Notes: a model not told the origin generated them from the sequence alone. A stretch of 64,000 bases of DNA from JAAURB01 sp049649525 (GCA_049649525.1 JBARZE010000006.1:62001-126000); one strand, 5' to 3'. Numbered from the stretch's first letter, positions 45,179 through 54,387 are shown. Program-made: numbers and translations.

Positions 45179-46183
45179 ATGGAAAACGCGATACAGTCCA
45201 TGCTTCCTGGTGCGCCTTGGTTACTGGCTCATAAGTCGATGCTAACCGTAAACCAACCGCGCCAAATTTCATTATATGGGAATGATTATGTGATGTGGAA
45301 AACCCCAGAAGGGGAAGTTAATGCTTTACCCAATGCTTGCCCTCACATGGGGGCGATGCTATCGGAAGGATGGTGTGAACAAAAGGAAGATCAAAGTACT
45401 GTTGTTTGTCCATTTCATGCCTTACCCTTTGATGCAGAAGGTTGCACTATTCTTCCGGGTTCTAATAAAAAAACTTTACCGCAATTGCAGCCTTTAGAAC
45501 TGATTATTCAAGGGGATTTTATTTGGTCTTATGGAGGATATCAACCCCAGCGAACCATACCGACTGTACTCAATGAAATTAGTAAAGCCTACGATTTTGT
45601 TGGACATACAGCAGATTGTAGCGTCAAAACTGATTTGTTAACAATGCTGCTGAATATGCATGATTATAATCATCAAAATGGTACGCATCGGGAGTTATTC
45701 CGCATTACAGAAGTGAATTTTCATCAATTTATTGATAATGGATATAACTCTCATGCTTTTTATGAATCACCGACTGCACCTTACAGTTTAATTGAAAAAC
45801 TACGAAAACCGGATTTATTTCTACTGCCCAAAACAATTCAAGCCCATCTAGAAAATCATTTCCCTTCTCTGGTTATCTTTCATGGGAAAACAGCTTTAGG
45901 AAAAATCGCTCAATGTCATTTATTTATACCCGAAGCTGAAGATCAAACTCGAACTTATGTGTTGATGTATGGTAAAGCCAAGTATTCAATCTTTAAAATA
46001 CTGGGTAAAACTTATCTCAATTTCAGTAAAACTATTGTAGAACAAGATACTGATATTCTAGGAAAAATTTATCCCAATACTCCCCAAAATATTAAACTAA
46101 ATAATGAAGTAGGAATTACTTGGGTACGGCGCAACTTCAAACACTTTCCCGATATTGTAGAACCGAATTTATCCCGATCATAG
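45179..46183 (+). CDS. Rieske-type non-haem iron oxygenase
   Basis: The N-terminal Rieske [2Fe-2S] domain has both ligand pairs: Cys-Pro-His in NACPHMGAML and Cys-Pro-Phe-His in VVCPFHALPFD. The second half carries a mononuclear iron motif DYNHQNGTH (Asp-x2-His-x4-His) and a later Asp in EQDTDIL, as in ring-hydroxylating and related oxygenases. Substrate unknown; no reductase gene is adjacent. 334 residues. Start 45179 overlaps possible TetR starts on the other strand; ATG at 45200 (MLPGAPWLLAHKSML) is an alternative. Divergent arrangement suggests control by the TetR protein, perhaps in response to the substrate. Confidence 0.8.
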   Translation: MENAIQSMLPGAPWLLAHKSMLTVNQPRQISLYGNDYVMWKTPEGEVNALPNACPHMGAMLSEGWCEQKEDQSTVVCPFHALPFDAEGCTILPGSNKKTLPQLQPLELIIQGDFIWSYGGYQPQRTIPTVLNEISKAYDFVGHTADCSVKTDLLTMLLNMHDYNHQNGTHRELFRITEVNFHQFIDNGYNSHAFYESPTAPYSLIEKLRKPDLFLLPKTIQAHLENHFPSLVIFHGKTALGKIAQCHLFIPEAEDQTRTYVLMYGKAKYSIFKILGKTYLNFSKTIVEQDTDILGKIYPNTPQNIKLNNEVGITWVRRNFKHFPDIVEPNLSRS

Positions 46184-47044
46184 AGAGGGTTATGAAACAT
46201 AATTATCGCTGCTGTCGATATAGATATTGGCAGGGAATAAATTAGAAACTCAGTCTCTCAATTGCTGGATTGACTTGACTCTTCTATTTCTGTTTGAAAT
46301 AGTCTGGGAAAAGAAGAATAATAATTCCCCAGAATATCAATATCAATCCCCAAGAAAAGCCAAATAAACGACGATATTCTTTAATCGTAAATGATGTCTG
46401 CCACGAATTGCGAAAAAAGTATTAATTTGACTCACTATTTTAACTTTCTCTTGTTTTCTTCCTGTGCAAAACTGAATTAAAGGAAACTTTTCTTATTGAG
46501 TTAATCAGACAATTCTGTAGCTATAGCGCTATACGCAGGCAACGGGCAACGGGCACTCCTGCTACAGAAAGGAGAAATGCCTATAGTGCAAAACGTTATC
46601 GTAATTTCTTACAATGGTGATTTGTAAATAAACCAGCGCGACTTGCTATAGGTCCCTGATTATGACGATAACCAGTCCGGTTAGAAACTTCAACTTCAGC
46701 CGCTTTGAATTCTGCTATTACAATTGAGGTAGTATTTAGACCAAAGAAATTAGAAGGGGTCAGTTGACAATTAACCGAGATTGACTCTAAACGATTACAC
46801 TTTAATGTTCCCAGTTCGGTTGCAAAAATCATAACCAGTAAGCCAAGGAAAATCGACCCGATGCCGGATCAAAATAGAGTAAGTTGATTATACATACTGA
46901 TAGTAATACTGAATTGAGATAGGACAAGTCACCATCGCTCGATTAAAATTAACTCATTTTCAGCTTCTATGTCTTTGTGGTGTTTCATTTGATCATCCCC
47001 TAAAATAAAGAATCAGGAACGTTAATAGATAGCAAATTAGAATT
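46184..47044. other. Region between Rieske gene and hom
   Basis: Apart from the decayed membrane-protein gene described separately, this stretch holds only AT-rich sequence. The last 170 bases should contain the hom promoter; no boxes are certain. Confidence 0.45.
46284..46868 (-). pseudogene. Decayed small membrane-protein gene, interrupted by short repeats
   Basis: Pieces on the minus strand join in order: SIFLGLLVMIFATELGTLKCNR and NCQLTPSNFFGLNTTSIVIAEFKAAEVEVSN (about 46868-46680), then in another frame KQEKVKIVSQINTFF (near 46440), then NSWQTSFTIKEYRRLFGF and WGLILIFWGIIILLFPDYF to a stop at 46284. Together they look like one protein with a membrane helix at each end. Between the first and second piece lies about 100 bases with a 12-base palindrome TATAGCGCTATA (46522-46533) and GGCAACG/GGGCAACGGGC repeats. 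The remaining 78-codon open frame at 46596-46832 is only a fragment. I cannot name the family. Confidence 0.55.
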
Positions 47045-48361
47045 GTGGCTTTCAAAATTGGTTTATTAGGCTTGGGAACGGTTGGGACAGGAACCGCACA
47101 AATTTTACTCAACCCGCAAGATCGTCATCTGCTTGTAGACAGTTTAACCTTGCATCGGGTGGGAATACGGTCGCTATCGAAACCCCGTCAAATTGAACTG
47201 CCCTCGGAATTATTAACCACCGACTTAGAAGCAATTGTGACTGATCCAGATGTCGATATTGTGGTGGAATTAATCGGGGGACTCGAACCCGCGCGATCGC
47301 TAATTCTCCAAGCCATCGCCAATGGAAAACACGTTGTCACAGCAAACAAAGCAGTGATTTCTCGCTACAGTCACGAAATCTTCGAGGCAGCCAATAAAGC
47401 GGGGGTATACGTCCTGTTAGAAGCGGCTGTCGGGGGCGGTATCCCCGTGATTTTACCCCTGAAACAATCCCTGGGGGCGAATAAAATTCACGCCATTATG
47501 GGCATTGTCAACGGCACGACTAACTATATTTTGACGCGGATGCAAGCCGAAGGGGCAGACTTTGAAGATGTTCTAGCTGATGCCCAACGTTTAGGGTATG
47601 CCGAAGCCGATCCCACCGCTGATGTCGAGGGTTTAGATGCGGCGGATAAAATTGCAATTTTAGCTTCATTGGGGTTTGGCGGACGAATTAAACTCGAAGA
47701 TGTGTATTGTGAAGGCATTCGTCAAATTACCGCCACTGATATTGACTATGCCCAACGCCTCGGGTTTGTGATTAAATTATTAGCCATTGCCAGTCGAGAT
47801 CCTAACGCGACGACAGAACAAGATTTGTTATCAGTACGAGTTCATCCGACATTAGTCCCTCAAGATCATCCCTTAGCCAGTATTAATGGTGTGAATAACG
47901 CAGTTTTGATTGAAGGAGAACCCATTGGACAGGTGATGTTTTTCGGGCCAGGTGCAGGGGCGGGGCCAACTGCGAGCGCTGTGGTTGCCGATCTGCTTAA
48001 TATTGCCGCCACCCTCAAAACGCAAGCCACAAACGCCATCAACCCTCAGTTAATTCATCCGTTAATGAGTTGTACCCATCAACATTATTGTCAACTCTCG
48101 CCGCTGAGCGATTTAGTGACGCGATTTTATGTCCGGTTTATCACTGTCGATCATCCCGGAGTATTGGGTAAGCTGGGAACCTGTTTCGGTAACAATCAAG
48201 TCAGTATTGAGTCGATGTTTCAAATAGACTCTCGTGAGGAATTGGCAGAAATTGTGGTGGTAACTCACGATGTCCAAGAAGGCAACTTCCGAACCGCTTT
48301 AGAAGAATTGCAACAGTCGGATATTGTCGAACGCATTCCTAACGTTTTACGGGTGTTGTAG
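47045..48361 (+). CDS. hom: Homoserine dehydrogenase
   Basis: Reduces aspartate semialdehyde to homoserine on the way to threonine and methionine. The Rossmann motif is GLLGLGTVGTGTAQ; the catalytic domain has ANKAVIS, LLEAAVGGGIPVI, GIVNGTTNYILT and the catalytic region GYAEADPTADVEGLDAADKIAILA. A C-terminal ACT domain (VDHPGVLGKLGTCFGNNQVSIESMFQ) provides feedback control, usually by threonine. The start is GTG (47045). 438 residues. It stands alone on its strand, followed by a small membrane-peptide frame. Confidence 0.93.
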   Translation: MAFKIGLLGLGTVGTGTAQILLNPQDRHLLVDSLTLHRVGIRSLSKPRQIELPSELLTTDLEAIVTDPDVDIVVELIGGLEPARSLILQAIANGKHVVTANKAVISRYSHEIFEAANKAGVYVLLEAAVGGGIPVILPLKQSLGANKIHAIMGIVNGTTNYILTRMQAEGADFEDVLADAQRLGYAEADPTADVEGLDAADKIAILASLGFGGRIKLEDVYCEGIRQITATDIDYAQRLGFVIKLLAIASRDPNATTEQDLLSVRVHPTLVPQDHPLASINGVNNAVLIEGEPIGQVMFFGPGAGAGPTASAVVADLLNIAATLKTQATNAINPQLIHPLMSCTHQHYCQLSPLSDLVTRFYVRFITVDHPGVLGKLGTCFGNNQVSIESMFQIDSREELAEIVVVTHDVQEGNFRTALEELQQSDIVERIPNVLRVL

Positions 48362-48389
48362 TTTGGCAGGAATTTAGGAGACTAGATCT

Positions 48390-48479
48390 ATGGGCAACAG
48401 TATTTTTTTGCTAATTTTCCTGTCAATTCTTGTAGCTGTCCTCTGTTGCCTGACAACTGTGGCAAAATCTACTATCTGA
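48390..48479 (+). CDS. Possible 29-residue single-span membrane peptide
   Basis: The frame encodes MGNSIFLLIFLSILVAVLCC and LTTVAKSTI, one hydrophobic helix with short polar ends. A good ribosome binding site (AGGAG) lies nine bases before the ATG, and the frame begins 28 bases after hom on the same strand. It is too short to tell from chance and matches no small photosystem, cytochrome b6f or NDH subunit that I know. Conservation in relatives would decide. Confidence 0.35.
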   Translation: MGNSIFLLIFLSILVAVLCCLTTVAKSTI

Positions 48480-48512
48480 ATATTCCGCTCTAATAAACCT
48501 ACCTAAATCTAC

Positions 48513-49709
48513 TCATGAGCAGATCAAGGTGTTATTTTCTTGCTTCACTGTAGCAGTGTCGGCACTCACTACTCCACAAGCTGACACGACAGAACTTGCC
48601 GCCAAGGACTTCAAATTTATAGCTGCATTTAAGTCTCTTTCAATTTCAACTCCGCAGTTTTCACAATTAAAAACTCGCTCACTTAAACCCAACTTCTCTT
48701 TTTTATGACCACAATTAGAACAAGTTTTTGAACTAGCAAACCATCTATCCGCAATGATCAGTTCAGACCCATACAACTGACATTTATATTCAAGTTGCCG
48801 TCTAAACTCGTAAAAACCCATGTCTTGAATAGCCTTTGCTAGTTTTCTATTTGCCAACATTCCTGATACATTTAAATCCTCAATTACTATCTGGCTGTGG
48901 TTCTTAGCCAAATAAGTGGTGAGCTTATGTAATGTATCAGAGCGGATGTTAGCAATTCTAAAATGTAGCTGGGCAATTCTTTTTTGAGCTTTTTTCCAAT
49001 TACTTGCTCCTTTAACCTTATGGCGGTTCAAATACTGTAGTCTAGATAATTTAGTCTCATATCGACGATAGCTTTTAGCTCCTTTAAATGTTACGCCTGA
49101 TGATAAAGTAGCAAGCGTTTTGATTCCTAAATCTACTCCTACTACTTTGGATAAATAGTTTGGAGATGGTTCTACTTCGATTTTAAAGCTAATAAACCAT
49201 CTATCAGCCCTCTTGGAAACTGTAACAGATTTCGGCTGATAGCCATAGGGCAAAGGCTCATAAGTTTTTAACCATCCAATTTTTGGGATTTTAATTCTTT
49301 GATGTTCTACCTGAATGGCTCCATCTAGGGTAAAACTATCACTTTTACCTTTTTTCTTAAATCTAGGAGGTTTAGCTTGCTTTAACCATGCACGTTTCCA
49401 AGATTGAGATAGATATCTTAATGCCCATTGAGGCGCACATTTGGAGCTTTGATAATACCAACTGTTTTCAGGCTTAACTAAGGCGACTAACCATTTATGC
49501 AAGTCAATTGCTGTGGGAAATTTTATTTTCTTATCAGGATTAGCTTTATTGTGATCTAATATTTGTTTTGTTAAAGCTACCCCCCAATTCCAGGCGTGAC
49601 GAGCCGTACCTGCGTGCTGGGCGAGAGCTTTTAGCTGCTTATTATTGACTTTGAGTTCAGTTTTAAAGCCGAGTAGCAACGTTTTTGAGCTTGGGGTTAA
49701 GTTATTCAA
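48513..49709 (-). CDS. tnpB: TnpB, RNA-guided nuclease of IS200/IS605-type element
   Basis: A 398-residue TnpB with an intact RuvC active site: Asp 193 (VGVDLGIKTL), Glu 277 (IVIEDLNVSG) and Asp 359 (IERDLNAAINLKSL). The zinc finger has CSNCG and CENCG (Cys 330, 333, 349, 352). The N-terminal FKTELKVNNKQ and HAWNWGVAL are typical. TnpB proteins are guided by an omega RNA made from the 3' end of the gene and element and cut DNA at the element's excision site. No TnpA transposase is present, so this is a tnpB-only (IS1341-like) element that would need TnpA in trans. Direct repeats ATAATATTAG occur twice just upstream of the start. Confidence 0.9.
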   Translation of the reverse strand: MNNLTPSSKTLLLGFKTELKVNNKQLKALAQHAGTARHAWNWGVALTKQILDHNKANPDKKIKFPTAIDLHKWLVALVKPENSWYYQSSKCAPQWALRYLSQSWKRAWLKQAKPPRFKKKGKSDSFTLDGAIQVEHQRIKIPKIGWLKTYEPLPYGYQPKSVTVSKRADRWFISFKIEVEPSPNYLSKVVGVDLGIKTLATLSSGVTFKGAKSYRRYETKLSRLQYLNRHKVKGASNWKKAQKRIAQLHFRIANIRSDTLHKLTTYLAKNHSQIVIEDLNVSGMLANRKLAKAIQDMGFYEFRRQLEYKCQLYGSELIIADRWFASSKTCSNCGHKKEKLGLSERVFNCENCGVEIERDLNAAINLKSLAASSVVSACGVVSADTATVKQENNTLICS

Positions 49710-49861
49710 ATCATAATATTAGCACAATTATTGAGTAATTTTACATAATATTAGTTAGATTTTTATTAACTGTTGCTACCCCAAGAGATACTTGAACTGT
49801 GAGAACATCGCAATAGTTCTAAGTCTAACAGAAACTAGAATTACTTAACCGATATTTTGCT

Positions 49862-51127
49862 ATGATTTTTAAAGCCAAAAATGATATGAGTTTAACCGTT
49901 ATTGTGATTGGAGGAGGTGCAGCGGGATTTTTTGCGGCTATTACCTGCGCCGCTACTTCTCCCCAGACTCGTGTGATTCTCCTCGAAGCCGGACGAGAGG
50001 CGTTAGGTAAAGTTAGGATTTCTGGGGGAGGACGGTGTAATGTGACTCACGCTTGTTTTGACCCGATACAATTTATTCATCATTATCCGCGAGGGGGTAA
50101 AGCGTTACGGGGGGCGTTTACTCGGTTCCAAGCCAAAGATACGGTAGACTGGTTTACTCGTCGCGGGGTGAAGCTGAAAACAGAAGCCGATGGTCGGATG
50201 TTTCCCACAACGGATAATTCAGCCACTATTGTTAATTGTTTGATGCAAGCAGCAGAAAAAACAGGGGTGAAACTTAGAACGTCTGCCAGAGTCGCTGATA
50301 TTCAATTTATCGGTACAGAACAACAGCCTCAATTTCAAGTCACATTAAAATCAGGAGAACAGTTAAAGTGCGATCGCTTACTTTTGGCGACTGGAAGTCA
50401 ACCGATCGGATATCAATTTGCCCAACAACTCGGACATCAAATCATTCCGCCTGTTCCGTCTTTATTTACTTTCAAAATTAAAGATCCACGCTTACAAGAT
50501 TTAGCCGGAATATCTGTTACAACCGCACAAGTACAATTACCGGGCTGTAAATTAGTACAAACGGGGCCTGTTTTAATCACTCACTGGGGCTTAAGCGGGC
50601 CTGCGGTTTTAAAACTTTCTGCTTGGGGGGCGCGTTTTTTACATGAGTGTGATTATCAGACTGCGTTAAAAGTGAATTGGTTACCGCAGATGAATTCTGA
50701 ACAACTCAGAAAACATTTACTCAGTGTAAAATCTCAATATCCGAAAAAAGGGATTGCAGGTTATTGCCCCGTTGAATTACCCAAACGGCTTTGGCAAAAA
50801 TTAGTAGAATATTGTGAAATTAAACCGCAGCAAAAGTGGGCGGAATTATCGAAAAAACAACTGAATCAACTCATTCAAGAATTGAATCAAGGTCAATATC
50901 AGATTTTAGGAAAAGGAATTTTTAAAGAAGAATTTGTCACCTGTGGCGGGGTGAATTTAAAACAAGTGAATTTTAAAACGATGGAAAGTCGCTGCTGTCA
51001 AGGGCTTTATTTTGCTGGAGAAATCCTAGATATTGATGGAATTACTGGAGGATTCAATTTTCAAAATGCTTGGACAACCGGATGGCTAGCGGGTCAAGGC
51101 ATGAGTCAACCTAGAATCGAGAATTGA
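49862..51127 (+). CDS. HI0933-family FAD-dependent oxidoreductase
   Basis: A 421-residue flavoprotein of the HI0933/BaiN-like family. The FAD-binding motif GGGAAGFFAAI is followed by EAGREALGKVRISGGGRCNVTH, which is the family signature, then FKTMESRCCQGLYFAGEILDIDGITGGFNFQNAW at the C-terminus. The physiological substrate of this family in cyanobacteria is unknown. The second ATG at codon 9 (MSLTVIVIGGG) may be the real start, because it places the Rossmann motif at the usual distance. It follows the TnpB element and its divergent upstream region. Confidence 0.85.
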   Translation: MIFKAKNDMSLTVIVIGGGAAGFFAAITCAATSPQTRVILLEAGREALGKVRISGGGRCNVTHACFDPIQFIHHYPRGGKALRGAFTRFQAKDTVDWFTRRGVKLKTEADGRMFPTTDNSATIVNCLMQAAEKTGVKLRTSARVADIQFIGTEQQPQFQVTLKSGEQLKCDRLLLATGSQPIGYQFAQQLGHQIIPPVPSLFTFKIKDPRLQDLAGISVTTAQVQLPGCKLVQTGPVLITHWGLSGPAVLKLSAWGARFLHECDYQTALKVNWLPQMNSEQLRKHLLSVKSQYPKKGIAGYCPVELPKRLWQKLVEYCEIKPQQKWAELSKKQLNQLIQELNQGQYQILGKGIFKEEFVTCGGVNLKQVNFKTMESRCCQGLYFAGEILDIDGITGGFNFQNAWTTGWLAGQGMSQPRIEN

Positions 51128-51129
51128 AT

Positions 51130-51252
51130 TATAGCAATTTAGTTTTGATTTGCGCCGAATCTCAACTGATGTAAAAATTCCAAAATACTTACTTCTGTTT
51201 CCTATTCCCTTTTACAGTAATATTTTCTGACGATTCAGATGAGATTGCTATA
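51130..51252. repeat. Possible miniature inverted-repeat element (123 bases)
   Basis: The ends are TATAGCAAT (51130-51138) and its perfect complement ATTGCTATA (51244-51252), and the inner flanks also show partial complementarity (CAACTGA against TCAGATG). There is no coding content. Size and terminal repeats fit a MITE-like element, but no target duplication is obvious. Confidence 0.4.
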
Positions 51253-51316
51253 GTAAATCCTGTTAGTATTGACTTGATAGTATTTAGACTGAATTTAATA
51301 ACTCATCACTCATAAC

Positions 51317-51748
51317 CTAATTAGCATGGGTTAACTTTTTAAGCTGTTCTAAGGTATTGACAGCGCTACAATGAATAATAGGGGTGAATTCCTGTAAGTT
51401 AGTCACCATCACTTCAACCGCTTTATTATCTAGATTTAAGTGAACTACCGCAGCAGTGGTTTGATTAATATTCGCAATCCAATATTCAGTTCCATCTAAC
51501 ACATCAATTTTATTTTGTGACTCTAATTCAATTAATGCATGTTCCTTAGGACTGGCACAGCTAGAATCTATCATTGTTCTAGCCCGTTCTACCATCCGCC
51601 CTACAGATTCAGCCTGCCAATTGTGATCTTGCGCCAGTTGACAAATCTCTCTTAACTCCATTTGCCCAAATTTTGTAGATAAAGGCAAAATCTGTAATGA
51701 ACCGTCGGATTTTAGGAAGATTTTAGTTGGTTTTAGAGTTGCAAACAT
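51317..51748 (-). CDS. Conserved hypothetical protein, 143 residues
   Basis: I do not recognise this soluble protein. Features: FATLKPTKIFLKSDGSLQIL, a helical stretch MELREICQLAQDHNWQAESVGRMVERARTMID, and a strand-rich end NKAVEVMVTNLQEFTPIIH. I take the ATG at 51748, with GGAGAAC seven bases upstream, rather than the GTG one codon earlier. Codon use is like that of neighbours, so it is likely expressed. It lies alone between the flavoprotein and the ABC operon. Confidence 0.55.
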   Translation of the reverse strand: MFATLKPTKIFLKSDGSLQILPLSTKFGQMELREICQLAQDHNWQAESVGRMVERARTMIDSSCASPKEHALIELESQNKIDVLDGTEYWIANINQTTAAVVHLNLDNKAVEVMVTNLQEFTPIIHCSAVNTLEQLKKLTHAN

Positions 51749-51751
51749 CAC

Positions 51752-52147
51752 TGTTCTCCAGACTATTGATAGTTAGCTCATGTGTTGATTCCATATCCTT
51801 ATCATCTCAGACAATTCTATAGAAGTCAGTGACGATTAACAAGTTTAATGGTGATATCCTAGGATAATACTAGTGAGTTTAGATCTCTATCTAGAATGAT
51901 CTCTGTCTCACTTCTATTGTGATCTCGATCAAATTTACGGCTCAACTATAGACTGAACCCTATAATATGGGCGCTCAATCAATCTATGTCAGATATGGCA
52001 AACGTAGCGCTTAGATCAACTCTGAACAATCTTGAAGAGTGCTTCCCAATCAAACTTAATATTAAGTAATCCGCAAAATTACTTATCATCTGTTATAGTG
52101 ATTTCTGATCGTTGACCCATCAATAAAAACCTAAATATACAAGATTA
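51752..52147. other. Upstream region of the sugar ABC importer operon
   Basis: No coding frame. A 12-base palindrome TATCCTAGGATA (51855-51866) is the only structure noted. The promoter for the four-gene operon must lie here; a stretch CCTATAATATGG near 51960 could supply the -10 box. Confidence 0.4.
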
Positions 52148-53473
52148 GTGAATTATTGGTTTTATTTTAAAAAAAGATTCGGTTTGCTGGCAATATTCTC
52201 TCAATTACGCAGAAAATTTTTGCGGTCATGGCGGTTAATACTAATCGGCATCATCACTCTAATTATACTGACCAGTGTATCTGTATTTGGTCAACAACCT
52301 GTTACTGTTCGGTTTTTGGTTCAAGCAGCAGAGGCGAGTGATTTACAACCCTTAGTGAGCGACTTTAACGAAAAACACCCTGACATTAATTTAGAAATTG
52401 TTACAGGCCCGGCCAATACTAATTTAATTGAAGACTTATATACTTCAGCTTTTTTACTGGGCGATTCTCCTTATGATTTAGTTTATATGGATATCGTCTG
52501 GGTACAAAAATTTGCCGCTGCTGGATGGTTAAAGGATTTGTCTGAATTGGTTAAACCAGAGGAACTTCAACCTTATCTTGAAAGTGTGATTCAAGGGGGA
52601 AGCTATCAAGATAAACTTTACAGAATGCCGTTTCGTGCTGATGGGGGGATGCTGTATTATCGCACGGATTTACTGAAAAAAATTGGGGCAAATCCACCGG
52701 ACACTTTTGAAGAGTTAATCCAAACTTCTAAAACGTTACAACAACAAGATTTAATCCCCTGGGGTTATGTTTGGCAAGGGAAACAATATGAAGGTTTATC
52801 TGCCATGTTTGTGGAAATTTTAGAAGGATATGGGGGGTTTTGGATTAACTCAGAGACCCAAGCTGTGGGACTGGATGAACCGGAAGCCATTCAAGCCGTT
52901 GAATTCCTGCGTCAAACCATCACAGAAGGGATTTCCCCAGAAGATGTTACCACTTATTCAGAAGAAGAAACCCGCTTACTATTTCAAAGTGGTCAAGCTG
53001 CTTTTTTACGCAATTGGCCGTATGTTTATGCCTTAGCCAGTGAGTCAGAAATTGCGGGTCAGTTTGCCATTAAACCCATGGTTCATATCCCCAGTTTAAA
53101 TAGTGGCGCTTGTCTTGGGGGATGGGGTTTTGGAATCTCTAAAAGCTCTCCTCATTCTGATGCGGCTTGGCAGGTAATTCAATACTTTAATCAGGTTGAT
53201 GTTCAACGTGATTTCTTCTTAAAAACTGGCTATGTTCCAGCCAGACAAGGCTTATTTACTGATGCTGAATTAGTGGCAAAATATCCGCACTTTCCTCGTT
53301 TATTAAATGTGATTGAAAATGCTGTGCTTCGTCCTCCTATTCCCCAATATGCTCAAGCCTCGGATATCCTGCAACGCTATCTCAGTGCGGCCTTAACCGG
53401 AAAAAGAACACCACCCGCTGCAATGAAAGCAGCCGCCCAGGAAACCCGAACTTTACTCGGAATTGAGTCTTAA
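52148..53473 (+). CDS. ABC sugar/compatible-solute importer, substrate-binding protein (GgtB-like)
   Basis: Family 1 sugar-binding protein, 441 residues. A GTG start is followed by a long basic N-terminus and an export segment (LILIGIITLIILTSVSVFG). Core motifs: LVSDFNEKHPDINLEIVTGP, PYDLVYMDIVWVQKFAAAGWLKDL, YRMPFRADGGMLYYRTDLLKK and GGWGFGISKSS. Together with the next three genes it forms a complete importer. The combination resembles the Ggt system of Synechocystis, which takes up glucosylglycerol, sucrose and trehalose; the substrate here is inferred only from that resemblance. The next gene begins five bases after its stop. Confidence 0.85.
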   Translation: MNYWFYFKKRFGLLAIFSQLRRKFLRSWRLILIGIITLIILTSVSVFGQQPVTVRFLVQAAEASDLQPLVSDFNEKHPDINLEIVTGPANTNLIEDLYTSAFLLGDSPYDLVYMDIVWVQKFAAAGWLKDLSELVKPEELQPYLESVIQGGSYQDKLYRMPFRADGGMLYYRTDLLKKIGANPPDTFEELIQTSKTLQQQDLIPWGYVWQGKQYEGLSAMFVEILEGYGGFWINSETQAVGLDEPEAIQAVEFLRQTITEGISPEDVTTYSEEETRLLFQSGQAAFLRNWPYVYALASESEIAGQFAIKPMVHIPSLNSGACLGGWGFGISKSSPHSDAAWQVIQYFNQVDVQRDFFLKTGYVPARQGLFTDAELVAKYPHFPRLLNVIENAVLRPPIPQYAQASDILQRYLSAALTGKRTPPAAMKAAAQETRTLLGIES

Positions 53474-53477
53474 TCTG

Positions 53478-54386
53478 ATGAAAACAAAAACCATTGCACA
53501 ACGAGAACAACTCACAGGCTGGCTATTAATTGCGCCCGCTTTTATCCTACTAATATTAGTCTTTGTTTATCCGATTCTCCGGGCTTTTGTACTCAGCTTA
53601 TATACAGAAAACTTAGGCACTCAATTACAACCTATTTTTTCCGGCTTTAATAATTATCAACGACTCCTGGGGGATGGTCGCTTTTGGCAGAGTTTATGGA
53701 ATACTTCAATATTCACTTTAATTGCCATTACTATAGAATTAGTGATCGGTATGAGTATTGCTTTAGTCCTGAATCAAAGCTTTCGCGGACGAGGGTTTGT
53801 GCGGACAGTGGCGCTGATTCCTTGGGCATTACCTACTGCGGTGATGGGACTGGCTTGGGCTTGGATTTTTAACGGTCAATATGGGGTCGTCAATGACTTA
53901 ATTCAACGCCTCGGTTTTATGGGAGAAAACTTAACCTGGCTTGGAGATCCCACTCGGGCGATGATGGCTTTAATTATTGCTGATGTTTGGAAAACAACCC
54001 CGTTTTTTGCCATTATTTTATTGGCGGGATTACAATCAATTTCCCAAGATTTATACGAAGCCCATAGTATTGATGGGGCAACCCCATTACAAAGTTTTCG
54101 CCAGATTACAATCCCCCTATTAATGCCGCAAATTATTATTGCTTTGCTGTTTCGATTTGCCCAAGCATTTGGCATTTTTGACCTGGTACAAGTGATGACG
54201 GGTGGGGGGCCTGCTGGCTCAACAGAAATGGTTTCTATCTATATCTACGCCACGGTGAGGCGTTATTTAGATTTTGGCTATGGGGCAGCTTTGGTTGTGG
54301 TCACATTTTTACTCTTAATTCTAGCCGTGGCGATCGCCGCCTTTATCTTATCAAAAAGTCGAGTTAATGTTATCGGAGTCAAATAA
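53478..54386 (+). CDS. ABC sugar importer permease 1 (MalF/GgtC-like)
   Basis: A 302-residue permease with six helices, from LTGWLLIAPAFILLILVFVYPIL to LLLILAVAIAAFIL. The EAA loop that docks to the ATPase is EAHSIDGATPLQSFRQITIPLLMP. I take the ATG at 53478; the TTG at 53463 would overlap the binding-protein gene. The Ggt-like assignment follows from gene order: binding protein, two permeases, ATPase. Confidence 0.88.
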   Translation: MKTKTIAQREQLTGWLLIAPAFILLILVFVYPILRAFVLSLYTENLGTQLQPIFSGFNNYQRLLGDGRFWQSLWNTSIFTLIAITIELVIGMSIALVLNQSFRGRGFVRTVALIPWALPTAVMGLAWAWIFNGQYGVVNDLIQRLGFMGENLTWLGDPTRAMMALIIADVWKTTPFFAIILLAGLQSISQDLYEAHSIDGATPLQSFRQITIPLLMPQIIIALLFRFAQAFGIFDLVQVMTGGGPAGSTEMVSIYIYATVRRYLDFGYGAALVVVTFLLLILAVAIAAFILSKSRVNVIGVK

Positions 54387-54387
54387 A

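Noticed and set aside
48513..49709. Cas12-like effector
   Set aside because: Size, N-terminus and zinc-finger layout are those of TnpB, and no CRISPR array or cas gene is near.
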